A stretch of 64,000 bases of DNA, taken from assembly GCF_024171885.1 (NCBI RefSeq), contig NZ_JAMTCP010000009.1:1-64000 (forward strand), read 5' to 3'. Positions 1 to 7,704 of the stretch are shown piece after piece. Source of the stretch: Streptoalloteichus tenebrarius. GTDB lineage: Bacteria > Actinomycetota > Actinomycetes > Mycobacteriales > Pseudonocardiaceae. Made by a program: the position numbers and the translations under genes. The stretch's first letter is position 1, and each line of letters begins with the position of its first letter. The notes beneath the pieces are model-generated. The model saw only the letters and a list, made by a program, of their open reading frames with translations. It was not told where the DNA came from and made no database searches.

Positions 1-32
1 CCGAAGCGGTGACAACACACGAAAGGAACCGG

Positions 33-1253
33 ATGACCGACTTCACCAGCACTGCCCCCAGCACCCGCCCCGAGAACCTGCGCGAGCAGATGATCAGCCA
101 CATCCGCACCGCCGGTCACCTGCGCTCCGAGCGCATCGAGCAGGCGTTGCGGGCCGTGCCCCGGCACCGGTTCGTGCCCGCCGCCTCGGTCGAGGAGGCG
201 CACGCCAACAAGGCGATCACCATCAAGCCCGGCGAGGATCGGCCGGCGAGCTGCATCTCCGTGCCGACCGTGGTGGCGATGATGCTCGGCCAGCTCGACC
301 CGCGACCCGGCGACCGCGTGTTGGAGATCGGCGCCGGAACCGGATACAACGCCGCCCTGCTGGCCGAACTCGTCGGACCGACCGGCAGCGTCACCACCGT
401 CGACATCCACCCCGACGTCACCGACCACGCCCGCGCCGCCCTGGGTGAGACCGGCTACGACCGGGTGCGGGTGATCACCGGCGACGGCGCCCTCGGCGAG
501 CCGGACCACGCCCCCTACGACAAGATCATCGTCACGGTCGGCCCGTGGGACCTGCCCCCGGCCTGGTTCGACCAGCTCGCCCCCGGCGGCACGCTCGTGG
601 TCCCGCTGCACTGGCGCGGTCAGGCCCGCAGCGTCGCCTTCGTCCGCCACGACACCCATCTGCGGGCGGAGAACAGTCAGCTCTGCGGGTTCATCCCCAT
701 GATCGGCATCGTGCCCACGGGCGAGCGGACCGGCACCATCATCGAGCACGTCGCGCTGCACTGGGACGCCGACCAGAACATCGACCCGGACGCCCTGCGC
801 GAGGTGTTCAGCGGACCCGAGACCACCATGTGGTCCGGCGCCTCCGTGGTCGCCAACGAGCCATTCGACCACATCTGGCTGTGGTTGACCGCCACCGAAC
901 CCGGCACCTGCCGCCTCGACGCCGACGACGAGGCCATCGAGGCCGGGATCTGCCGCCCCGCGTTCTCCTACCGCACGCCCGCGATCGTCGAGGGCGACTC
1001 CCTGGCCTACCTGACCAAGCCCCGCCCCGTGGCGGGCCCGGACGGCGAGCGCCGCTTCGAACTTGCCGCCACCGGCCACGGCCCCGCCGCCGCCCAGCTC
1101 GCCGAGCGGCTGGTCGAACAGATCCGCCGGTTCGACCGCGACCGCGCCGCCCAGCCCGTCATCACCGCCTTCCCGGCCGGAACGACCGACGAGGATCTGC
1201 CTGCCGGCGTGGTCGTCGACAAGCACCACGTCCGCATGGTCCTCACGCCCTGA
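33..1253 (+). CDS. FxLD-system methyltransferase (protein-isoaspartate methyltransferase-like)
   Basis: About 406 residues. The first half is a PIMT-like SAM-dependent methyltransferase: the region around residues 60-80 (NKAITIK, SCISVPTVVAMM) and the SAM-binding motif VLEIGAGTGYNAALL near residue 97 fit the protein-L-isoaspartate O-methyltransferase fold. The roughly 200-residue C-terminal extension is typical of the enzymes that accompany FxLD-type lanthipeptide precursors, where they modify a ribosomal peptide. I chose the ATG at 33 because AAAGGA lies 5-6 bases upstream; an in-frame GTG at 9 lacks a ribosome-binding site. A TGA at 10-12 may end the preceding gene. No precursor peptide or dehydratase is visible, so the rest of the cluster would lie left of the window or be lost. 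Family call good; FxLD assignment from memory of the family. Confidence 0.75.
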   Translation: MTDFTSTAPSTRPENLREQMISHIRTAGHLRSERIEQALRAVPRHRFVPAASVEEAHANKAITIKPGEDRPASCISVPTVVAMMLGQLDPRPGDRVLEIGAGTGYNAALLAELVGPTGSVTTVDIHPDVTDHARAALGETGYDRVRVITGDGALGEPDHAPYDKIIVTVGPWDLPPAWFDQLAPGGTLVVPLHWRGQARSVAFVRHDTHLRAENSQLCGFIPMIGIVPTGERTGTIIEHVALHWDADQNIDPDALREVFSGPETTMWSGASVVANEPFDHIWLWLTATEPGTCRLDADDEAIEAGICRPAFSYRTPAIVEGDSLAYLTKPRPVAGPDGERRFELAATGHGPAAAQLAERLVEQIRRFDRDRAAQPVITAFPAGTTDEDLPAGVVVDKHHVRMVLTP

Positions 1254-1292
1254 ACGGTCACCATGCCGCCGCCCCGTGGCTTCGTAGAACCT

Positions 1293-1326
1293 GGTGAACC
1301 CCGGCCCACGTCGGGCCGGGCTCACC
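1293..1326 (+). terminator. Hairpin after the FxLD methyltransferase
   Basis: An imperfect inverted repeat (GGTGAACCCCGGCCC / GGGCCGGGCTCACC) with a loop of a few bases lies 40 bases after the stop codon. There is no U-tract, as is usual for actinomycete terminators. Confidence 0.5.
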
Positions 1327-1440
1327 GCGTTCCGGGCGCGGTCAGCGCTTCCTGGGCGGCACCAGGGTGTCGAACAGCCGTTGGCCCACGGGGATAGGCG
1401 ATGCCGGTGGCCACCGCGGTGAGCAACTGGGCCGCCACGC

Positions 1441-1626
1441 TTGCCTCTCCTCGACCGGACCTGCCGCAAGTACGGCCGGCACGCTCTCGACGTGCTGTCC
1501 ACCGTCAGCTCGGCCCGAGCCAACGACTACACCCACGACCTCGCCCGCCGGCTGGTTCCCTGGAAAGACCACGGTCCCGCCCGGGATCTCATCCATCGCA
1601 TCCGCACTGACGTGCCCTTCACCTGA
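1441..1626 (+). pseudogene. C-terminal remnant of a regulator-like protein
   Basis: A 60-codon open frame ends in ALDVLSTVSSARANDYTHDL followed by ARRLVPWKDHGPARDL. It resembles the C-terminal tail of actinomycete XRE/TPR-type regulators that follow their HTH domain with a helical domain. No plausible start or ribosome-binding site precedes it and the N-terminal domain is absent. The rest of the 1254-1671 interval holds only the hairpin. It may be what remains of a deleted regulator; an accidental ORF cannot be excluded. Confidence 0.3.
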
Positions 1627-1671
1627 TCACGCGCCTGGCGCGGTGCGCGCTACTCCCGCAGGAGCCCGCCG

Positions 1672-2397
1672 ATGACCACCCCGACCTCCGGCTTCGCCGC
1701 CTTCGCCCTGGAACCGTTCCCCGAACTCCAGATGGGCGACGACCTGCCCGGTGCCATCACCGACGTCCTGGCCCGCACCGGCACCGCGCTACGGGACGGG
1801 GACATCGTCGTCGTCGCGAGCAAAGCCGTGTCCGTCGTGGAGAAGCGGTACGTCGACCTGGCCACCGTGACCCCCAGCCCCGAGGCCGTGGAACTGTCCG
1901 CCCGGACGGGCAAGCCCGCCGAGATCGTCCAGCTCATCCTGGACAACTCCACCGAGTACGTCCTGGCCACCGAGCAAGGCCCGATCATCGCCCGACACCG
2001 CCTGGGCTACCAACTCACCTCCGCCGGGATCGACCGCGCCGGCACCGAGGGCGCCTGGCTGCTGCCGGTCCACCCGGACGCCTCCGCCCGCGCCCTGCGC
2101 GCCGCGCTGATCACCCACACCGGGGCGGAGGTGGCGGTGGTGATCGCCGATTCCGACGGCCGCGCCGACCGGCGTGGGGCCACCGTCATCTCCCTCGGCG
2201 CCGCCGGGATCGCCCCGCTGCGGATCACCGACCACGGCGGCAAGCGGCAGGAGGAGACCTTCACCGACCTGGTCGCCGCCGTGGCCGGCATCATCCTCGG
2301 CCAGCGCGGACGTGGCGTTCCCATCGCCGTCCTGCGCGGTATCGCGTACGAGGCCAGCGACGAGGGAGTCGCCGCGATGCTTCACCACCGGCCGTGA
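1672..2397 (+). CDS. cofE: Coenzyme F420-0:L-glutamate ligase
   Basis: 241 residues, the normal length for stand-alone CofE, lacking the nitroreductase-like domain of actinobacterial FbiB. CofE adds glutamates to the F420-0 side chain using GTP. Characteristic stretches are GDIVVVASKAVSVVEKRYVDL near residues 43-63, IIARHRLGYQLTSAGIDRAG near 104-123 (the family has an xGxVxANAGID-like block here), VVIADSDGRADRRG near 155-168, and the DHGGKRQEET block near 187. The start follows AGGAG at 1660-1664. The stop overlaps the GTG of the next frame by four bases (GTGA), so the two were once translationally coupled. Outside a full F420 operon this could instead be a recruited glutamate ligase of a peptide or secondary pathway. 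Confidence 0.85.
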   Translation: MTTPTSGFAAFALEPFPELQMGDDLPGAITDVLARTGTALRDGDIVVVASKAVSVVEKRYVDLATVTPSPEAVELSARTGKPAEIVQLILDNSTEYVLATEQGPIIARHRLGYQLTSAGIDRAGTEGAWLLPVHPDASARALRAALITHTGAEVAVVIADSDGRADRRGATVISLGAAGIAPLRITDHGGKRQEETFTDLVAAVAGIILGQRGRGVPIAVLRGIAYEASDEGVAAMLHHRP

Positions 2398-2825
2398 CAC
2401 TGCTGATCACGGGGGCGGCCGGGGCTATCGGCAGCCGCCTGGCCGCCGACCTCGCCGCCCACCGCATCGCCCTGCGGCTGCTGGACCGGCGGCCCCTCGC
2501 CGGGCCACTGACCTGGCCAGCGCAGCCGACCGCATCGGGGTCGCCCGGCGCCGCCGACCCGCTCGCGCCGCTCTGGCCGACGGCGGGCAACACGCTCCTC
2601 GACGTCGTCTACCGGCCCTGGCCCACCCCGATCGCCCGCGCCGCCCACCGCGCGGGCAGCACCGTCATCGGCGGCCTTCCCATGCTCCTGTACCAGGCCG
2701 CCCGCCAAGTCGAACCCCACACCGGCTCTACTCCAGCACCCTTGGCCGAGATACGCGATGCGGCTCAACGTGCTCTTCAGGCCGCAGAGTTGGGAAAGGC
2801 AGAGGAGACCAGGGAGTATCGGTGA
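2394..2825 (+). pseudogene. Chimeric fragment: epimerase-like N-terminus joined to a shikimate-dehydrogenase-like C-terminus
   Basis: The 143-codon frame starts at the GTG overlapping the cofE stop. Its first about 35 residues (TLLITGAAGAIGSRLAADL, then LRLLDRRP) are a Rossmann start typical of NAD-dependent epimerase/dehydratases. From about residue 65 it switches to NTLLDVVYRPWPTP, then AAHRAGSTVIGGLPMLLYQA, which is the conserved C-terminal block of shikimate 5-dehydrogenases. Neither protein is complete: the epimerase lacks its catalytic YxxxK and the dehydrogenase lacks its substrate domain. The simplest reading is an internal deletion that fused two neighbouring genes. Function unlikely. 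Confidence 0.6.
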
Positions 2826-3018
2826 TCCGGTCAAGCGGTGGGATCCGGATCGGTCACAGAGACGCCAGCAGTATTGCCCGGCGCGCCATGGTCAGCGGCT
2901 GTTCGGTATGGCTGTCCTCCGCCGTGATCGGTGCTGCCGATCGGCTTGACCGATCACCACGCCGCGTCCCTGCCGGGCGCTGGCTACCGTGATCACCGGA
3001 CACCAGTGGAGGGCACTG

Positions 3019-3270
3019 ATGAACGTCCTGCCCACTGGCCGGCCAATCGACCCGGCGCTCTGGGAGCACCCCAGGATGCGAGTCGCCCTAGCGCGGCGCG
3101 ACATCAGCGAGGTCTACCGCCTGCTGGGCAGGACCGGGGTTTCTCAACGTCAGATCGCCGCGCTGACCGGTCAGAGCCAGTCAGAGATCTGCGACATCGT
3201 CCAAGGACGCCAGGTCCAGGCCTACGACCTTCTGGTCCGCATCGCCGACGGCTTGTCCATCGTTCCACTC
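3019..3270 (+). pseudogene. Truncated XRE-family helix-turn-helix regulator
   Basis: ATG with GGAGG seven bases upstream. The 80-odd residues read as a complete HTH_XRE domain (SQRQIAALTGQSQSEICDIV near residues 41-60, then GRQVQAYDLLVRIADGLSI). In intact family members the protein continues for some 300 residues after 'GL.IPRG.MGLAY'; here the similarity stops at about 3270 and the frame runs into the CRISPR array to a stop at 3697-3699. The gene has been cut by whatever brought in or deleted DNA next to the array. Confidence 0.65.
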
Positions 3271-3302
3271 AGTGCCAGGCGCTGCTGTAGTCCTGGCACG
3301 CG

Positions 3303-3574
3303 ACGGCGCCCCCGCATGCGCGGGGAGCACAACTGCGACGCGATCACGTTCGCGATGGTGGTCGACTCACCCCCGCATGCGCGGGGAGCACCTCGTGGAG
3401 GTTCGGCCGCGCGCATTGGCGTTCGACTCACCCCCGCATGCGCGGGGAGCACTGTCGGTGGATCCAGCTCACCACGTCCTCGAAGGACTCACCCCCGCAT
3501 GCGCGGGGAGCACTTCGACCTCCGCGATCCCGAGTACTGGCCCCGAGACTCACCCCCGCATGCGCGGGGAGCAC
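3303..3574 (-). CRISPR. Type I-E-like CRISPR array, 5 repeats, 4 spacers
   Basis: Five 28-bp repeats at 3303-3330, 3364-3391, 3425-3452, 3486-3513 and 3547-3574 are separated by four spacers of exactly 33 bp (61-bp period). The repeat core CCCCGCATGCGCGGGG is a hairpin. Read on the minus strand, the repeat begins GTGCTCCCCGCGCATGCGG and ends GGGTGAGTC, the form of actinobacterial type I-E repeats. The leftmost repeat is mutated in its first five bases and one more site, as expected for the leader-distal end. Transcription is therefore probably leftward, with the leader at 3575 onward. No cas gene occurs in the window and no AT-rich leader is evident. Confidence 0.93.
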
Positions 3575-3740
3575 CCTTCGTGACCTGCGCCGATCCGGAG
3601 GCGGCACCCGTTCTTGACCCCTCTTGTCTCGGCCTGGGGTGGGCTCGGGTCGTGGTGGGCCTCCCGTTCGTGCCGTGCTCGTGGTTTCGCCCTGAGTAGA
3701 TCACGGCTTGTCGGGTCGCGGGGACGGGTACCCGCTGGGC

Positions 3741-3974
3741 GTGGAACGTGAGCGGCGGGACCAGCAGAACCAGAACCAGCGGGGCGAAGCCGGCGAGGAG
3801 AAGTACGAGCAGGACAGCCGGACCTCGCTCGCCGAGAACGTCTCCGAGGCGTTCGACGACAGCGACACCGAGGCCGGGCGCAGCGACTCGACGTCCCGGC
3901 ACGACGAGGCCAACCCCATGGGCAACGTCCGTACCACCGACTTCGAGCCGGGGCGGGGGCGCGAGAAGCGCTGA
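3741..3974 (+). CDS. Small hydrophilic acidic protein, unknown function
   Basis: 77 residues from GTG 3741 (an in-frame TTG at 3708 would give 88). Nearly every codon ends in G or C, which supports coding. The protein is highly charged and without hydrophobic segments: Q/E/N-rich start (RRDQQNQNQRGEAGEEKYEQ), Asp/Ser-rich middle, basic tail ending GRGREKR. It is probably intrinsically disordered. I do not recognise a family. It lies between the CRISPR array and a convergent small acidic gene. Confidence 0.5.
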   Translation: MERERRDQQNQNQRGEAGEEKYEQDSRTSLAENVSEAFDDSDTEAGRSDSTSRHDEANPMGNVRTTDFEPGRGREKR

Positions 3975-4053
3975 GGGAATCCCCCGCGATCGCCCGCCCT
4001 GCCAGCCCTGGGCGGGTCAACACCCGTCTCAGTGCTTGTCTGCGATGCTTCTC

Positions 4054-4329
4054 TCAGTACTCGTCGTAGCCCTCGGCTCGGTAGTCGTCCTCGTCCTCCC
4101 GGACCACGCGGTCCTGTTCGGCCAGGTCGGCCTCGTTGGCGTCGAGAAGCGCGCTGCCTCCGACGCGGTCCCGGTCGTCGACGAGGTCGCGCTGCTGCTC
4201 CACCCGGTCCGCGACCGGCTCCTCCAGACCCAGCCCCGCGCCCGCCGCGTCCCTGGTCTCCCGCTCGGCGTCGTCGTGGTCGTGGACCTCCTCGGCGCGC
4301 ACGTCGTCCGGAGCGGTCGGTTCCGTCAT
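4054..4329 (-). CDS. Small acidic conserved actinobacterial protein
   Basis: 91 residues from an ATG with GGAGG nine bases upstream. About a third of the residues are Asp or Glu, with no signal peptide or membrane segment. The C-terminal block ANEADLAEQDRVV followed by an Asp/Glu run resembles the 'EADVxEQxxxV' signature of short hypothetical proteins I recall from many actinomycetes. Function unknown. It converges on the small gene at 3741. Confidence 0.55.
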   Translation of the reverse strand: MTEPTAPDDVRAEEVHDHDDAERETRDAAGAGLGLEEPVADRVEQQRDLVDDRDRVGGSALLDANEADLAEQDRVVREDEDDYRAEGYDEY

Positions 4330-4590
4330 CAGTGCCGTCCTCCCCCGTTCGAGTCCCTGTTCGACAAGTCCCTTGGTCGAGCGGCCACGCCGGTCACACT
4401 CCGGCGTCCCGCCCTCCCGCCGCATACCTCCCGTGCCTGTCCGCCAAACCCCGGAAGGCGGACGGGCGCCCGGCCGTTTGCTCTCCGCGCACCCCGGGTA
4501 GGCCGACAGCGGGCGCGTCACCGGGCCGGTGCCCGCGTGCGCCGGAGCCGGGGCCGCACGTCAGGTCGACACCGGCAGGGAGGACTTGTC

Positions 4591-5271
4591 ATGCCGGACC
4601 CAGGCAGCCACAAGTACGACATCAAGCGAGCGCGACTGCGCGCCCAGTACGACGACCAGGGCGTCCCCGACCAGAACGCCGACCGCGCCGCGAACGAGGA
4701 ACTCCAACGCGAGCACCCGCCCCGCCGGGTGGGACCCGCCGACCGCGCCGCCGGCCCGTTGGGCACCAGGGGCACGAGCCGGGGAGACCTCTCGGTCGAG
4801 GACCTGGAGAAGCCCCCTGAGGGCGGCGGGATCGGGCTGCGCAGCGCGGCCTTCAACGACCACACGATGATCCCGAACCACTACGCGCTCGACGGCGACA
4901 ACGCCAGCCCACCGCTGGAGTGGGACCACGTCCCGGACGGCGCCGAGGAACTGGCGCTGGTCGTCGAGGACCCCGACGCCCCCGGCCGCACGTTCGTGCA
5001 CTGGGTCGTCACCGGCATCGACCCCTCGGTGCACGGCATCGGGGAGGGCTCGCTCCCCGAGGGCGTGACCGTGGGGCGCAACGACTTCGGCGACGTGGGC
5101 TGGGACGGCCCGCGCCCGCCGGTGGGCGAGACGCACCGCTACTTCTTCCGCCTGTACGCGTCGGACCGCCCGCTCGGGCTGGGCGAGGGCTGCACGGTCG
5201 AGGACCTGCGGGTGGCGCTCGCGGGCCACGAGATGGCCAGCGGCACGCTGGTCGGCCTGTTCGGCCGCTGA
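4591..5271 (+). CDS. YbhB/YbcL-family (PEBP, Raf-kinase-inhibitor-like) protein with N-terminal extension
   Basis: 226 residues. Residues about 75-225 form a phosphatidylethanolamine-binding-protein domain: LRSAAFNDHTMIPNHYALDG, SPPLEWDHVPDGAEELALVV, the ligand-pocket motif EDPDAPGRTFVHWVVTGID and the late GPRPPVGETHRYFFRLYA. Bacterial members are small cytosolic proteins whose ligand is mostly unknown. The first 75 residues are charged and unlike the family (DIKRARLRAQYDDQGVPD, then Arg/Pro-rich); they look like a disordered leader or a diverged small domain. The start has GGGAGGA at the right distance. Monocistronic, flanked by a divergent small gene and a long gap. Confidence 0.85.
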   Translation: MPDPGSHKYDIKRARLRAQYDDQGVPDQNADRAANEELQREHPPRRVGPADRAAGPLGTRGTSRGDLSVEDLEKPPEGGGIGLRSAAFNDHTMIPNHYALDGDNASPPLEWDHVPDGAEELALVVEDPDAPGRTFVHWVVTGIDPSVHGIGEGSLPEGVTVGRNDFGDVGWDGPRPPVGETHRYFFRLYASDRPLGLGEGCTVEDLRVALAGHEMASGTLVGLFGR

Positions 5272-5345
5272 TCCGTCTGAATCCGTGTGATCCGTGTGAT
5301 CCCTCTGATCCTTCGATCACTCTGATCCCGTCGGATCCCTCTGGT
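5272..5345. repeat. Degenerate tandem 9-mers (TGATCCNNN)
   Basis: Directly after the PEBP stop codon, TGATCC recurs every nine bases about seven times (TGATCCGTG and TGATCCCTC variants). The function is unknown. Confidence 0.6.
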
Positions 5346-5807
5346 CCGTCCCACGGCCGGGCGGGGTCGGGGCGTCCCGCCGCCGATCTCACCCGGTCGT
5401 GCCGGGACGAACACCCACGCGGGAGACCGCGTCGGGCTTAGCGTCTGGAGCACGGCGGCGGCCCTCCAGGCACGTCGCCGGACCCGAGGTTCCGCGACGG
5501 AGAGCGGGAGGACTCGTCCTTCCCGGCGCGACTCGCCACCGCGGGACTTCGCCGGCTGGACCGACAGGTCCGGTGGCCGCGCCGTCGCACCACGGCACGG
5601 CCGCCCGCCGCACCCGACCAGGGTGTCGGCAGCCAGCCGACACGATTCCGCGCCAGCCCCAGCCAGGGGCGGTTCGGCGGCCGGGTCGGTCCAGCCGGCG
5701 CGGGGCCTCACCCCGTCCGCGCGGCCGGACCCGCAGGGTTCCGCGTCCTCACCGGCGCCTTCACCCATGGGACCGACAGGACTGGCAGGACCGATGGGGC
5801 CGATGGG
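5346..5807. other. Intergenic, nothing convincing
   Basis: No reading frame here has a ribosome-binding site or a recognisable product. The right end (about 5765-5812) has short direct repeats of the type GGACCGA / TGGGGCCGATGGG just beyond the sortase stop codon. Confidence 0.5.
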
Positions 5808-6548
5808 TCAGTCCCACGGCGCGAAGGACACCGGGTCGGCGAAGACCATGAGATTGTCCGGGTAGCCGCCCCTGGACTCGTCGAACGGCCCGGCGCAGGT
5901 GATCAGCACCAGGCGGTGCGGCGCGCGCGGGTCGAACAGGTTCTGCGGAAGCGCCCACTTCGGCCGCGTCCGCCGGGCGATGACGCGGTAGCGGTACGAC
6001 CCAGCCTCCGTGGCGACCTCCACCGGCGCGCCCAGCCGGAGATCCCGCAGCCGGAAGAACGCCCCCGCGCCGGTCCGCACGTCGTCGACGTGACCGGCGA
6101 TCACCATCGTTCCCGACGGGGACTCGGGCACCGCTCCCCCGGTCCACCACCCGACCTTGCCCGCGTCCCTCGGGACGGCGAGACTCCCGTCCTGGTTGAC
6201 CCGCGCGGGCTCGACCTCGGCGGTGACGCCGACGGAGGGCATGGCCAGCGCGAGGGGAGCCAGGCGCGGCGGGGGCGCGGGAGGGCTCGGCGGCGCGACG
6301 GATCGCGAGGGGCCGGGCGACGGCGCGACACCCGACGGCAGCAGCGGGCCGACCATGGGTCGCGAGGCCGGCGCGTGCGTCGGGCGCGGCGTCGTGACGA
6401 ACGGCGGGGGCAGCTCGCCCACGTCCTCGGGTCGGGCGGACGGGGAGGCCAGCAGGAGCGCCGCGCCGAGGACGGCGAGCACGACCCCCACCGCCGAGAC
6501 GGTCGTGGCCGCCCTGAGGCGGCCACGACCGGGCGGCGCGGCTTTCAC
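5808..6548 (-). CDS. Class F-type sortase
   Basis: 246 residues: a basic start, one transmembrane helix (about residues 15-36, TTVSAVGVVLAVLGAALLLA), a Pro/Ser-rich stalk to about 110, and a sortase domain. Visible catalytic elements are His in AGHVD (about 151), Cys in LITCAG (about 217) and an Arg seven residues later in SRGGY. It should act on the outer membrane face as a transpeptidase or protease. The GTG start overlaps the stop of the upstream DUF4142 gene by four bases, so the two are translationally coupled and probably act together. No LPxTG-type substrate is seen in the window. Confidence 0.85.
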   Translation of the reverse strand: MKAAPPGRGRLRAATTVSAVGVVLAVLGAALLLASPSARPEDVGELPPPFVTTPRPTHAPASRPMVGPLLPSGVAPSPGPSRSVAPPSPPAPPPRLAPLALAMPSVGVTAEVEPARVNQDGSLAVPRDAGKVGWWTGGAVPESPSGTMVIAGHVDDVRTGAGAFFRLRDLRLGAPVEVATEAGSYRYRVIARRTRPKWALPQNLFDPRAPHRLVLITCAGPFDESRGGYPDNLMVFADPVSFAPWD

Positions 6549-7240
6549 CGCACGACGCGGTCCCGACGGGCGAAGCCCCGGCGCAGGACGAACCCGGCGA
6601 CGACGAGGAGCAGCCCCGTCGCGAGCAGGACCACGCCCGGCCCCTGCCAGGCCGACGTGGAGGCCAGCCCCGCGCTCCCCGCGTTGATCATCGTGGGGGC
6701 TCCGACCTCGCCGGCCGCCGCGAGCAGCGCGTCGTGGTGCGACTTCACCACCGGCGCGGCGTCGGAGGCGACCTTCTTGACCTCGGCCGAGGACCCCTGG
6801 GCCAGCTCGGTCTCGCCGAGCCGCATCACCTTGGCGTGGCCCTCGGTCTGGGTCCGCACGAACAACGCGTCGAACTCCTCGTCCGAGGCGTTCTGGAGGC
6901 GCTCGTGCACCGCCTTCTGGTCGGGGTCCGGCGTGTCGGGCAGGGCGACGCCCAGCGCGGAGGCGGTCTGCGTGAGCGCCTCGTCGAGCCGGGTGTGGTC
7001 CTCCTCGAACCGCGCGCCGAGGTCGCGGACGAGCTGTCGGGAACCCCTGCTGCGCGCCAGCCGGCCCGCGTCGATCTCGGCGAGGTTCGCCTGGTGCGCC
7101 TGTTCGAGGAACTGGCGGTCCTGGTCGGAGACGGTCTGCTCGGCATGGGCGACACCGGCGGCGCCGACTGCGCCGGCGGACGCCGCGAGCGCGAGGGCGA
7201 CGGCGCTGATCAGACGGCCGAGCCGTGGCACGGTGAGCAT
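6545..7240 (-). CDS. Secreted DUF4142 protein with C-terminal membrane anchor
   Basis: 231 residues from the ATG at 7240; I prefer it to the ATG at 7249 because AAAGGA is then ten bases away rather than one. It has a signal peptide ending near AHAEQT, then a DUF4142 four-helix domain (DRQFLEQAHQANLAEIDAG, followed by SRQLVRDLGARFEEDHTRL, resembling YdgF/ferritin-like DUF4142 proteins), and a C-terminal transmembrane helix (VVLLATGLLLVVAGFVL) followed by a positively charged tail. The helix-plus-basic-tail end resembles a sortase sorting signal, but no LPxTG motif precedes it. It is co-translated with the sortase. Biological role unknown. Confidence 0.8.
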   Translation of the reverse strand: MLTVPRLGRLISAVALALAASAGAVGAAGVAHAEQTVSDQDRQFLEQAHQANLAEIDAGRLARSRGSRQLVRDLGARFEEDHTRLDEALTQTASALGVALPDTPDPDQKAVHERLQNASDEEFDALFVRTQTEGHAKVMRLGETELAQGSSAEVKKVASDAAPVVKSHHDALLAAAGEVGAPTMINAGSAGLASTSAWQGPGVVLLATGLLLVVAGFVLRRGFARRDRVVR

Positions 7241-7249
7241 CAGGAACAT

Positions 7250-7704
7250 GTCCTTTCTGGCAGGCGGATCGGCGTGCGTCCTGGTCGGTCCACCCCCTCC
7301 GACGACGAGCCCGGTCGTGCGGGGAGCGGCCTACCACGCCCCCGTTGCCCCGGCTCCCCGGCCGGCCCGTCACCGAGCCGAACGCGCGGCGCCGGACCGA
7401 CCGGTGTCACCGCCGACCATCCTTCTTGCCCGCGACGACCTCCTCACGCGGTGACACGCGTCCTGGTTATCGCCCGTTCCGGTCGTCTTGCCGCTGCGGT
7501 GGAACCGTCCGCCAGCGCCGTCACGCGCCGCGGCCGACGCCCACGACCACCCTTCCGTGCAACACGTTCGTGTCCGTCCACTACGGACACATGCGCTCTC
7601 TCCCTTGCCCGGCAAGGGGATTTCGCCGTCCTGGGCTCGCGCCTGATGCCTCCGATCGGTCGACGAGGGGTGGAGAAATCCCCCGGACCGGGTACCTCCA
7701 CACC
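7250..7704. other. Intergenic between divergent DUF4142 and SDR genes
   Basis: This stretch should hold both promoters. I see no gene and no convincing consensus promoter; a GGGTAC at 7690-7695, ten bases before the SDR start, is too close to serve as a stress-sigma -10 element for a leadered mRNA. Confidence 0.4.

Noticed and set aside
3270-3699. Frames reading through the CRISPR repeats (SPPHARGA, HPRMRGEH, TPACAGST)
   Set aside because: These are the well-known false translations of type I-E repeats.
4345-4370. GTTCGAGTCC resembling a tRNA T-loop
   Set aside because: No acceptor or anticodon stem can be folded around it; it is the upstream region of a small gene. No tRNA or rRNA was found in the window.
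7345-7704. N-terminal extension of the SDR reaching back to 7345
   Set aside because: The extension has no SDR similarity and ATG 7705 gives the normal length.
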